A stretch of 64,000 nt of DNA from Halobacillus salinus (GTDB lineage Bacteria; Bacillota; Bacilli; Bacillales; Halobacillaceae), in NCBI RefSeq assembly GCF_004684905.1, contig NZ_SRJC01000002.1:124001-188000 (forward strand), read 5' to 3'. The notes beneath the pieces are model-generated. The model searched no databases. It worked only from the letters and a program-made list of their open reading frames with translations, and had not been told where the DNA came from. Positions 16,883 through 24,960 of this stretch are shown one piece after another. A program made the position numbers and the translations under genes. Every line of letters starts with the position of its first letter. Positions within the stretch are counted from its first letter, which is position 1.

Positions 16883-19156
16883 CTATAGCCCCCAGCGACT
16901 GACGGTATCCGGCCAATTATTGAAAGGGAGTGCATTTTTCACATCGACGACCACCCCACCGGAAGACTGGAGAAGCCCAAGGAAGAAGTCCTGATTCTTA
17001 TCTTGGTAGAAGCGGTGAGGAACGGCATAAATCAATGCATCCGCTTCTTCCAGATCTTCGACATGTGATATGTCGAGTCCCCACTGATTCTTGACTAGCT
17101 CTCGATCAGCTAAAGGATCATGAAGTTGCACCGTCAACCCAAAGGACTGCAAAGCGACTATAAGATCTTCTACTTTGGAATTCCGAATATCCGGCACATC
17201 TTCTTTGAATGTCGCTCCTAAGACCGTAACTTTCGCTTGGTTCACTTTGATATCTTTCTTAATCAGCTGTTTGACCAGCGATTGTGCTACGAAATCTGCC
17301 ATACCATCATTTATTCTTCTGCCTGCCTGGATGACTTGAGGATGGTAACCGATGCTTTCCGCCTTATGAACAAGGTAATACGGATCTACTCCAATACAGT
17401 GCCCACCTACTAGTCCAGGTTTGTAGGGGTGAAAATTCCATTTTGTACCAGAAGCTTCCAATACATCTTGCGTGCGGATACCAAGGCGATCAAAAATGAT
17501 GGCCAGTTCGTTCATCAATGCTATGTTCAAATCACGCTGCGTGTTCTCTATGACTTTCGCAGCCTCCGCCACCTTAATTGACGCGGCACGAAATACTTTG
17601 TCTACTACTTGTTCATACTTTTTGGCAATCTGTTCTGTAATAGCTTCATTCTCCCCTGCCACGACTTTGGTGATCGTTCGAAAAGAATGATGAGGATCGC
17701 CCGGATTAATACGTTCCGGTGAATACCCTACGTGAAAATCCCTACCTGCTTGCAGTCCAGAATGAGATTCTAAGATAGAAAGACACACCTCTTCTGTGAC
17801 CCCTGGATACACCGTCGACTCATAGACTACAGTCGCACCACGGCTCAAGTTTGTGCCGACAAGTTTGGACGCCTCTCTTAAAGGTGTCAGATCCGGTTGA
17901 TTCGCTTCATCAATCGGAGTAGGAACCGTCACAATGATAAAATTGCATTCTTTTAATCTTTCTGGGTTGGAGGTGAATTCTATGTTGCTTTGCTTCAGCT
18001 GATTTTCTGTCAATTCGCCCGTTACATCAAAATTCTTCTGAAGTTGTGAAATCCTCTTTCCATTAATATCGAAACCGATGACATCATCTTTCTCACCGAA
18101 AGCATGAGCCACTGGAAGGCCCACATATCCAAGGCCAACTACTCCAACTTTCGTCGCTTTCTTGCCGTAGTAGTCCATGTACCAATCTACGAACTCACTG
18201 ATTCCTTTTTCTATCGGGGTCGACGGTTGGAAACCCACCCGTTCTGCAAGTTCCGATACATCTGCATACGTCTCTTGAACATCACCAGGTTGCATCGGGA
18301 GGTAGTTACGTTTCGCTTTCTTTCCAACTTTCTCTTCAATCAGCGAAACGAACTTCATAAGTTCTGTAGGTTTGTTATTGCCTATGTTGTACACATAAGC
18401 AGGGGCCAAGCTCTCGTGGGTTTTCTTCTGTTCTTCTGTCGGCACTTCATATAGCAGACGAAAGATCCCTTCGACAATATCGTCTACGTATGTGAAGTCC
18501 CTTTTCATCTTTCCATTGTTATAGACATCAATCGGTTCATCATCCAAAATCGACTTTGTGAATTTAAACAGCGCCATATCCGGCCTACCCCACGGACCAT
18601 ATACTGTAAAAAACCTCAAGCCGGTCGTTGGGAGTTGGAACAGATGACTGTAAGTATGCGCCATCAACTCGTTTGCCGATTTCGTTGCAGCATACAAACT
18701 CAAAGGTTCATCGACACGCTGTTTAGTCGAAAAAGGGAGTTCCGTATTCGAACCATAAACCGAACTGGAAGAAGCATAGAGCAGATGATCGACTTTATGA
18801 TATCTACAAGCCTCTAAAATATTGAGAAACCCATAGATATTGGAATCAATGTAGTCCAGAGGCTGATCAATGCTGTGCCGGACACCTGCTTGAGCTGCAA
18901 GATTGACGACAACACTAATGTCATGCGACTCGAACACTTGCTTCACTTGTTCTGCCTTCTCCAGATGAACGTTATAAAACGTAAATTTATCGTAAGCCTC
19001 TATCATAGAGAGGCGATCCTCTTTCAATCGAACGTCATAGTACTCATTCATACTATCTATGCCGATCACTCGGAATCCTTCTTCCAGCAATCGCTTCGAC
19101 AAATGAAATCCTATGAACCCGGCACATCCCGTCACTAAAATGTCTTTACCACCCAT
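16883..19156 (-). CDS. Fused UDP-sugar 4-epimerase and 6-dehydrogenase (TviC-TviB-like)
   Basis: 757 residues in two complete enzymes. Residues 1-330 are an extended SDR epimerase: TGCAGFIGFHLS, ASSSSVYG (129-135), Y155 and K159, and RDFTYVDD. This resembles UDP-uronate C4-epimerases. Residues about 335-757 are a UDP-sugar 6-dehydrogenase: GLGYVGLPVA (341-350), ESTVYPG, and catalytic Cys587 in GGHCIGVDPYY. The separate counterparts TviC and TviB convert UDP-GlcNAc to UDP-GalNAcA for Vi antigen. A single chain would channel the uronic acid from one site to the other. First gene of the operon, ATG start, AAGGA site. Confidence 0.85.
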   Translation of the reverse strand: MGGKDILVTGCAGFIGFHLSKRLLEEGFRVIGIDSMNEYYDVRLKEDRLSMIEAYDKFTFYNVHLEKAEQVKQVFESHDISVVVNLAAQAGVRHSIDQPLDYIDSNIYGFLNILEACRYHKVDHLLYASSSSVYGSNTELPFSTKQRVDEPLSLYAATKSANELMAHTYSHLFQLPTTGLRFFTVYGPWGRPDMALFKFTKSILDDEPIDVYNNGKMKRDFTYVDDIVEGIFRLLYEVPTEEQKKTHESLAPAYVYNIGNNKPTELMKFVSLIEEKVGKKAKRNYLPMQPGDVQETYADVSELAERVGFQPSTPIEKGISEFVDWYMDYYGKKATKVGVVGLGYVGLPVAHAFGEKDDVIGFDINGKRISQLQKNFDVTGELTENQLKQSNIEFTSNPERLKECNFIIVTVPTPIDEANQPDLTPLREASKLVGTNLSRGATVVYESTVYPGVTEEVCLSILESHSGLQAGRDFHVGYSPERINPGDPHHSFRTITKVVAGENEAITEQIAKKYEQVVDKVFRAASIKVAEAAKVIENTQRDLNIALMNELAIIFDRLGIRTQDVLEASGTKWNFHPYKPGLVGGHCIGVDPYYLVHKAESIGYHPQVIQAGRRINDGMADFVAQSLVKQLIKKDIKVNQAKVTVLGATFKEDVPDIRNSKVEDLIVALQSFGLTVQLHDPLADRELVKNQWGLDISHVEDLEEADALIYAVPHRFYQDKNQDFFLGLLQSSGGVVVDVKNALPFNNWPDTVSRWGL

Positions 19157-19303
19157 ATGAGATTCCTTATCCCTTCTTTAATGTCATATTTATTTAACTT
19201 ATGTTCATTAAAAAAAGGAGTTCTCGGTTCTACCGAATTTAGGCATGGCGGGGGTGAATTAGGCTGATAGATTGATAAATAGTCCCATAGCCGACTCTTT
19301 ACA
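19157..19303 (-). promoter_or_regulatory. Leader/promoter region of the polysaccharide operon
   Basis: This 147-nt stretch has no gene and must contain the main promoter of the minus-strand operon. An inverted repeat TCGGT-TCT-ACCGA lies at 19224-19236. On the transcribed strand it is followed by CTCC and seven T residues, which makes a weak terminator-like shape that could act as an attenuator. A -35-like TTGTAA lies just inside the upstream terminator, but no convincing -10 partner was found. Confidence 0.35.
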
Positions 19304-19338
19304 ACAAAAAAAAGAGCCATCCGATTGGATGGCTCTTT
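19304..19338 (-). terminator. Terminator of the prolidase gene
   Basis: A perfect 12-bp stem (19311-19322 with 19327-19338, loop GATT) is followed on the minus strand by a run of T residues. It closes the minus-strand peptidase gene and insulates it from the polysaccharide operon. Confidence 0.9.
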
Positions 19339-19347
19339 CATTTGAAG

Positions 19348-20436
19348 TTATTTGATGATCTGAAGTTCTTTAGGTGTCTTCGTCAGCGTTTCGTACCCAT
19401 CTGCTGTAACAAGTACGTCATCTTCTAATCGGACCCCGCCGATTGCTGGATCATAAATGCCCGGTTCGAGCGTGTACGTCATCCCTTCACGAAGAACGCC
19501 ATCATTCAAGTGACTCATAGACGGGAATTCATGGACGTTGATACCAAGTCCGTGACCAATGCGGTGCGGGAATAACTCCCCGTATCCGGCATCTGTTATA
19601 ATATCGCGAGCCTTCTGATCAAGATCGCCGATACGAGTACCAGGTTCGCTGATAGCAAGTGATGCTTCCAGTGCGGACTTCACGGTTTCATAGATCTTAC
19701 GCTGTTCATCACTTACCGATTTGTAAGCAAATGTACGAGTGATGTCAGAAGTGTAACCTTTCCACACGACACCAAGATCAAACAAGACAAAGTCCCCCGC
19801 TTTCAAAGTCCGGTCTCCAGGGTTCCCGTGAGGCTGACCAGATTTCTCACCAAAGAGAACCATGGTAGAGAATGACATCTCCGATACGCCTTTTTTCTTT
19901 AATTCATATTCGATGGTAGCAAGCACTTCCATCTCCGTAATCCCTTCACGGAGAGCTTCCACGCCAGTTTTCACACCGAAGTCGGCAAGTTCGGCAGCTT
20001 CGCGCATGATTGCGACCTCTTGCTCATCTTTCACTACACGCATTTCGTTCAGCTGTCCTTCCACATCAACCACTTCAGCGTCAGTAAACAGGCTGAAGAA
20101 AGATTCACTGCGGCCGTAAGAAAGGACTTCTTTCTCGATTCCTACGATGCTTGCCGTATCCACGCCACGTTCTTTCATAAGTGCCCATGGATCTTCATGA
20201 TCGGCATAGCCGATGATGTCATACTGCCACCCTGCGTCTTTCAACTGGCCTGTTTCCATCCCTGGTACTACAGCAATTGGATCTGCATCATTAAACACGA
20301 GTAACCCAAGCAGGCGCTCGTGAGGATCAGTATGAAAACCTGTCAGGTAAAAGAAATTTTCCGGTGAATTGATGAACGCAACATCTATATTTTGTGCTTT
20401 AAGATATGTTGAAAAGTCATTCAATCTTTTTTCCAA
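19348..20436 (-). CDS. pepQ: Xaa-Pro dipeptidase/aminopeptidase, M24 family
   Basis: About 362 residues. An N-terminal creatinase-like domain precedes a pita-bread M24 domain with metal ligands in FDLGVVWKGYTSDITRTF (the two Asp), HRIGHGLGINVHE (His) and EPGIYDP and GGVRLEDDV (two Glu). It cleaves peptides with proline at the second position in the cytoplasm. The TTG at 20436 is chosen because GAAGGAGTGA lies 8 nt upstream; upstream in-frame ATG codons lack such a site. Single-gene unit with its own terminator. Confidence 0.87.
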   Translation of the reverse strand: MEKRLNDFSTYLKAQNIDVAFINSPENFFYLTGFHTDPHERLLGLLVFNDADPIAVVPGMETGQLKDAGWQYDIIGYADHEDPWALMKERGVDTASIVGIEKEVLSYGRSESFFSLFTDAEVVDVEGQLNEMRVVKDEQEVAIMREAAELADFGVKTGVEALREGITEMEVLATIEYELKKKGVSEMSFSTMVLFGEKSGQPHGNPGDRTLKAGDFVLFDLGVVWKGYTSDITRTFAYKSVSDEQRKIYETVKSALEASLAISEPGTRIGDLDQKARDIITDAGYGELFPHRIGHGLGINVHEFPSMSHLNDGVLREGMTYTLEPGIYDPAIGGVRLEDDVLVTADGYETLTKTPKELQIIK

Positions 20437-20587
20437 AACAATCACTCCTTCCCCCATATCATATCGCACCCTCTAAAAGAATCCAAACGGGTGAACGTTT
20501 TGCGACATTTGAGGAGGAAGACTGGTGCAGTATGTGTGTTCCGTTATAATAGAGTTGGTAGATTTACTTATGTAGGAGGTTGTTTCT

Positions 20588-20992
20588 TTGGACCGCACAC
20601 GATTTTTCGTTCGAGTCGCGTCGATTTATGCTCTGATCGGAGCTTTCCTCGGCTCTCATATGGCAGGTGGCGGGGGACTTCAATTGAGCGCTATCCATGC
20701 GCACATTCTAGTTGTCGGATGGCTGTCCCTGTTTGCTTTTGCGATTTATTACCGCGTCTTCAATATTCCGAAAGAATCTAAATTATCCAAGGTTCATGTC
20801 TGGAGTTCATTCTTCGGGGTTCTTGGATTGACGGCTGGAATGTGGCTTTACTATACACAGCCAATTGAAGGTATGCGAGCATTCAACACTGTATTCTTCA
20901 TTGTCGGCGGAACAGTTCTTCTGATTGCATTCGTCGTATTCGCCATCATGGCATTCGTTCACGGAAAACACATTTCAGAAGACGCGCAATAA
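20588..20992 (+). CDS. Small haem-copper-oxidase subunit I-like membrane protein
   Basis: 134 residues, four predicted membrane helices. The second helix carries HAHILVVGWLSLFAFAIYYR, a histidine-rich pattern seen in the first helices of haem-copper/NO-reductase-type oxidase subunit I. It is far too short to be a full oxidase catalytic subunit (about 450-600 residues), so it cannot hold the whole metal centre. Function unknown; a haem-binding or assembly role is a guess. TTG start with AGGAGG, and a TATAAT hexamer lies at about 20542. Confidence 0.65.
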   Translation: MDRTRFFVRVASIYALIGAFLGSHMAGGGGLQLSAIHAHILVVGWLSLFAFAIYYRVFNIPKESKLSKVHVWSSFFGVLGLTAGMWLYYTQPIEGMRAFNTVFFIVGGTVLLIAFVVFAIMAFVHGKHISEDAQ

Positions 20993-21022
20993 AAAAACAG
21001 GTGCCAAGGCACCTGTTTTTTT
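20990..21022. terminator. Bidirectional terminator
   Basis: CAGGTGCC (20998-21005) pairs with GGCACCTG (21008-21015), flanked by an A run on the left and a T run on the right. It can serve both convergent neighbours. It ends in the last codons of the sugar dehydrogenase gene. Confidence 0.85.
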
Positions 21023-22046
21023 ATTTGGATAACCGGATAAGACGGTCATCCCCATCTACAGGATTACCTCTTCCATCCGTGTTGTTCGTTATAAAGAACA
21101 GTTCACCGTCGATGTGTTCTACATCTCGAACGCGACCGTTATCATCAGAAACAACGGTCGGGTCTTCACCAGAAAAGGAAAGGGTTCGAACTGCTGTCCC
21201 TCTCAAAGTGGCTACCCAAAGTTTATCCTTGTATACGGCCAGTCCCGAAGGAGCCCACGTTTTGTCTCCCGTTTGGAAAATAGGAGCTGTAACGGACTCG
21301 TCATTTTCTTCCCCAACGAATAGCGGCCATCCGTAATTCTGTCCAGACTCAATCAGGTTGATTTCATCATGAGCATCTGGCCCATGTTCCGATGCAAACA
21401 GCTCACCTGAATCTGACCATGCTAATCCTTGAGGGTTACGATGACCGAAAGAAAAGACGTACGAATCGTCAAAAGGATTATCTTCTGGAATCGTACCATC
21501 TAGGTTCATTCGCAAGATCTTACCCGCTAATGAATCCTTTTGTTGCGCCAATTGTTCGACCAGTGAATCTCCCGTCGTAACATAAAGCTTTTCATCCGGA
21601 CCGATTTCGACCCTTCCTCCATTGTGGAATCTCGCACCAGGGATGTCATCCAGCAATACCTCTACTTCACGCCACGCTTCCGTCTCCTTTTTTAGTACAA
21701 TAAAACGGTTTTTCACTTCATCGTTTTTCATATAGCTGTGATAAGCGAACGCCAGTTGATTCGTCGCGAACTGAGGATGAAGGCGAAATCCTAGCAATCC
21801 ACCCTCTCCAATTTGAGAAATCTCCTCATTTGTCAGAACTTCATCCCGTTGTAACTGGGTTCCTTCAGACCACGTAACAATGGTTCCATCGCGCTCAGAA
21901 ATCATGAATTGTCCATCATGGTGCTCTATATCCCACGGAGACTGCAACTGATCCACCACAACGGAACTACCCGTTTGTTTTTCTTCCACTGTCGGCTGGC
22001 AACTCACGAGAAAAACCACCAGAAACAACCAAGCAATTGACTTCAT
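21021..22046 (-). CDS. Glucose/sorbosone dehydrogenase-like lipoprotein (PQQ sugar DH family)
   Basis: 341 residues. The N terminus is a lipoprotein signal with lipobox FLVSC (Cys16). The rest is a GSDH six-bladed propeller: QLQSPWDIEHHDG, GGLLGFRLHPQFA, RFHNGGRVEIGPDEKLYVTTGD, FGHRNPQGLAW and ASEHGPDAHDEIN. Homologues oxidise aldose sugars with PQQ, but many Bacillaceae lack PQQ synthesis, so the cofactor and substrate are uncertain. It should be anchored on the outer face of the membrane. Single gene, ATG start. Confidence 0.83.
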   Translation of the reverse strand: MKSIAWLFLVVFLVSCQPTVEEKQTGSSVVVDQLQSPWDIEHHDGQFMISERDGTIVTWSEGTQLQRDEVLTNEEISQIGEGGLLGFRLHPQFATNQLAFAYHSYMKNDEVKNRFIVLKKETEAWREVEVLLDDIPGARFHNGGRVEIGPDEKLYVTTGDSLVEQLAQQKDSLAGKILRMNLDGTIPEDNPFDDSYVFSFGHRNPQGLAWSDSGELFASEHGPDAHDEINLIESGQNYGWPLFVGEENDESVTAPIFQTGDKTWAPSGLAVYKDKLWVATLRGTAVRTLSFSGEDPTVVSDDNGRVRDVEHIDGELFFITNNTDGRGNPVDGDDRLIRLSK

Positions 22047-22119
22047 CCAGCTCCTCCTCCATAACTATTTACCTTCTATTGTAGCAAGTTAATAAGGAAT
22101 AACCGGCATGAAACCATTT

Positions 22120-22713
22120 CTAAGATGCTTTCGCCTGCCTTAACGAAGTCCGCTGTAGGAATGTCTTTTCCAATCGGTGGGCAAACAGGCCTGCAACGAC
22201 GGCCAGGGTCACATCTTTAAGCAAGAATAAAAGCATACTTGACCATGCAACAACATAACTAATACCTTCTCCACCTACCCAGAAGTTCATAGCTGCGTAG
22301 AATAAATTCACACCAATCAAATAATTCATCGCTACACCAGCAAGCGCTGCTGCAATATAAACAACCGAACTTCTTCTTGCTTCCGCAATCTTACCAGATA
22401 CATAAGCAACAGCTAGATAAGATAGTATAAATCCGAATGTCGGGGAGAAAATGGTTCCTAGACCACCTGAGAATTGAGCGAAAATCGGAGCACCGATCAA
22501 CCCAAGAATGACATACACCATGATAGAAAATGTCCCTAATCGACTCCCAAGGATAATTCCAGCCAAAATGGCAAAGAAAGTTTGGAGAGTAAGCGGAACA
22601 CCTAGCACAGATAGAAACGGAGCAATAGAAGTAATATTTGCCCCTACAGCCATTAGGGCAACGAATAAAGAGCCTATAACAATGTCATAGGCTGACATAC
22701 GTGAACCTTTCAT
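22120..22713 (-). CDS. bioY: BioY biotin transporter, S component
   Basis: 197 residues, about six membrane helices, with the BioY signature GVPLTLQTFFAILAGIILGSRLG and the late region FWVGGEGISYVVAW. It binds biotin in the membrane and normally works with a shared ECF energising module encoded elsewhere. ATG with GGGAGGAA 8 nt upstream. A BirA-like operator overlaps its promoter, so biotin repression is expected. Confidence 0.9.
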   Translation of the reverse strand: MKGSRMSAYDIVIGSLFVALMAVGANITSIAPFLSVLGVPLTLQTFFAILAGIILGSRLGTFSIMVYVILGLIGAPIFAQFSGGLGTIFSPTFGFILSYLAVAYVSGKIAEARRSSVVYIAAALAGVAMNYLIGVNLFYAAMNFWVGGEGISYVVAWSSMLLFLLKDVTLAVVAGLFAHRLEKTFLQRTSLRQAKAS

Positions 22714-22748
22714 CTTGAAATTCCTCCCTACTTTTACAATCTACTAAT

Positions 22749-22800
22749 AAAGTACTTGAAAAAGCAACCCAATGTCAACCTACAAAATATTTGGTTAACA
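22749..22800 (-). promoter_or_regulatory. bioY promoter with BirA-like operator
   Basis: On the minus strand TGTTAACC and GGTTGACA (22800-22793 and 22780-22773) form an inverted repeat with a 12-nt spacer. This resembles the biotin repressor BirA box of bacilli as I recall it. The right arm contains the -35 TTGACA, and TACTTT follows after 18 nt as a -10. Repressor binding would cover the -35 directly. Confidence 0.7.
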
Positions 22801-22831
22801 AAAAAGAAACCACCTCGTGAAAGGTGATTTC
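22800..22831 (-). terminator. Terminator of the AhpD-like gene
   Basis: A 10-bp stem (22806-22815 with 22822-22831, one G-U pair on the transcribed strand) is followed on the minus strand by TTTTTTG. It lies between the AhpD-like gene and the bioY operator. Confidence 0.8.
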
Positions 22832-22833
22832 TC

Positions 22834-23319
22834 TTACAACCCCAAGCCGATTGAAAGCTGGTTGGTATATGAAGTATAGGCAACTGTCTGGTTGATCTCC
22901 ACTAACTGTTCAGAGCTGTATCCGAATTCTTTCAGACGGACCATATCCTCTTTGGTCACTTGAACAGGCTTAGCAATCAATCGTTCAGCATACTGCAAAA
23001 CAGCCTTCCACTCCTCTTGCATATTCGAATCTTTGTAGTGCTCCAACCATGTCAGCAGATCCTCTTCTTCTATATAGCTTCGAAGTAGCTCAACATGACT
23101 TTTCGTACAATATTCACAGCCATTTTTCATAGAAACAAATGTGATGATCGCTTCCCTTAAATCATTTGGTAAAGACGTTTGTTTTATGGATTGCTGCAAA
23201 GGTACGAAGGAGTCGTAAATATCTGGAGCATTTGCAAGCAGTCGATCGAAAACGGTTGCTGCCTGTCCTTCAAATTGATTTTTGAATTGATGTTGGCGAA
23301 TAGGTTTCACCCATGGCAT
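22834..23319 (-). CDS. Carboxymuconolactone decarboxylase/AhpD-like protein
   Basis: About 161 residues, all helical, with the AhpD core motif CEYCTKSHVELL: two cysteines spaced CxxC and a following histidine. Such proteins act as thiol peroxidase partners. The ATG at 23319 has GAGGTGAGA at good spacing; a GTG at 23328 lies inside that site. Single gene with its own terminator. The natural substrate is unknown. Confidence 0.78.
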   Translation of the reverse strand: MPWVKPIRQHQFKNQFEGQAATVFDRLLANAPDIYDSFVPLQQSIKQTSLPNDLREAIITFVSMKNGCEYCTKSHVELLRSYIEEEDLLTWLEHYKDSNMQEEWKAVLQYAERLIAKPVQVTKEDMVRLKEFGYSSEQLVEINQTVAYTSYTNQLSIGLGL

Positions 23320-23445
23320 AATTCTCACCTCATATAGTAATATAGATTTACTTCTAAAGAAATTTTTAATAACAAAAACATATTATTGTAGTGACTTATC
23401 CCTATAAATAATATAAAGTATACATAAAAAACTGGAGGGATTTGG

Positions 23446-24894
23446 ATGTTATCTCCGCGGCGAGCGATGGGTCAGTACAGTACTCCTCAAGATACCGTCG
23501 ATTACATGGTCAACCTAACCTTGAACCATCTTGAGAGTCATCATAACCCACACATATTAGATCCCTCAACTGGTGATGGAATATTTGTGAAAACACTTGT
23601 CCGTTCGGGTGTTCCTGCAAGACAGGTACACTCCTATGACATAGACCCTTCCATTCCTTCACCTTACGATGGAATACACTTCTCTCACGAAGATTTTCTG
23701 AAGGTCGATCAAGAAGAGAAATTTGATGCTATCATAGGTAATCCACCATATAAATCCAAACGGCAGAGCACTTATTTTACAGATAACAAATTATTCTTAG
23801 CAGAACAGTTCCGTGAAATAGGAGTACATAACATGTATTCCTTATTCATATATAAAGGCCTGCAAATGTTAAAGGATAATGGCATCCTATCCATGATTGT
23901 TCAAGATTCATTCTTAACAAATGTTTATTATAAACATTTTAGAAAGTATTTATTATCACATACAGAATTGAAAGAAATCATACTTGCTCCAAGAAGGCTG
24001 TTTCACCATGGCAAAGCCGACGTCAGGACCGCGATACTGACTCTTCAGAAGAAAAAGGGGCATGTCGACAGCGAGCACACTGTTCGCTTAGTCGATCGCT
24101 TATCACAGCAAGAGTACTCCAATCCTCCAAAAGAACGAGTACAGTATCTAGCACAGACAACATTCAATAAGCTTCCCAACTATAACTTTGCGGTCAATGT
24201 ACCGGAGGAGATCTTGCACCTCTTCCAAGTTCGATACACTCCTTTGGAGAAAGTCGTCCCTATTAAAACAGGCATTTCCACAGGGGACGATGGGCAGTTT
24301 TTAAAAAGGGAGGAAGAGATCGAAGACCTGGATGAGTGGATTCCATTCTATAAAAATGGAGGTGCCAAAGACGCTTGGTACTATCCACCTAAATTCTACC
24401 TCCACCGTGACTGGGACACACACAGTAAGAAATACGAGAAATTCACACTCCGAAATCCAACTTATTTCTATAGAGAAGGGATTACATGCTCTTCGATGGG
24501 AGTGAAGTTCTCCGCTGCTTACCTTCCGGAGGGCAGTTTGTTCGGTGTGAACGCAAATTTATTTCCAGAAGACAGAGATGACCTATACTATTTACTAGGC
24601 TTTTTGAACAGCAGCCTCGTTAAATACATCCTTAGAAAAGTACTGAATCGAACTAATATGGTTACTTCCGGGTACATCAAAAAGATTCCCTATATAGCTC
24701 CATCACGAGAAAAGAAGGATTCAGTTAATAAATCCGTTCGCCAATTAGTAAATGGAGTTAAAAACAACCCTGATTTCCCTACTCAAGAACTTCACGAGAA
24801 AATAGACACTATCATATTTGATGTCTATGGAATTTCAGAAAAACAAAGGGGTCACGTAATAGCGTTCTGCGACGATGTTTTGGAACAGCTGTGA
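23446..24894 (+). CDS. N6-adenine DNA methyltransferase (TaqI/Eco57I class), orphan
   Basis: 482 residues. The SAM site is LDPSTGDGIFVKTL and the catalytic motif is NPPY in IIGNPPYKSK, which marks an adenine methylase. The second half (about 250-450), with FYKNGGAKDAWYYPPKFYL and LLGFLNSSLVKYIL, looks like the target recognition domain of TaqI-type enzymes. No restriction endonuclease, specificity subunit or second methylase is nearby. It may be a solitary regulator or defence remnant, or a host-protecting methylase. Its composition is more AT-rich than adjoining genes, hinting at transfer. ATG with GGAGGG. Confidence 0.82.
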   Translation: MLSPRRAMGQYSTPQDTVDYMVNLTLNHLESHHNPHILDPSTGDGIFVKTLVRSGVPARQVHSYDIDPSIPSPYDGIHFSHEDFLKVDQEEKFDAIIGNPPYKSKRQSTYFTDNKLFLAEQFREIGVHNMYSLFIYKGLQMLKDNGILSMIVQDSFLTNVYYKHFRKYLLSHTELKEIILAPRRLFHHGKADVRTAILTLQKKKGHVDSEHTVRLVDRLSQQEYSNPPKERVQYLAQTTFNKLPNYNFAVNVPEEILHLFQVRYTPLEKVVPIKTGISTGDDGQFLKREEEIEDLDEWIPFYKNGGAKDAWYYPPKFYLHRDWDTHSKKYEKFTLRNPTYFYREGITCSSMGVKFSAAYLPEGSLFGVNANLFPEDRDDLYYLLGFLNSSLVKYILRKVLNRTNMVTSGYIKKIPYIAPSREKKDSVNKSVRQLVNGVKNNPDFPTQELHEKIDTIIFDVYGISEKQRGHVIAFCDDVLEQL

Positions 24895-24895
24895 T

Positions 24896-24928
24896 AAAAA
24901 AGGTTCTGCCGTGCAGAACCTTTTTTTC
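24896..24928. terminator. Bidirectional terminator
   Basis: AGGTTCTGC (24901-24909) pairs with GCAGAACCT (24913-24921), with flanking A and T runs. It separates the converging methylase and helicase genes. Confidence 0.88.
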
Positions 24929-24960
24929 ATTTCCTCGACATTATTGCCCGGGAAATGACA

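Noticed and set aside
19135-19341. A 68-residue minus-strand ORF in the polysaccharide operon leader
   Set aside because: It runs through the terminator stem of the prolidase gene and the operon leader, has no convincing ribosome binding site, and resembles nothing known.
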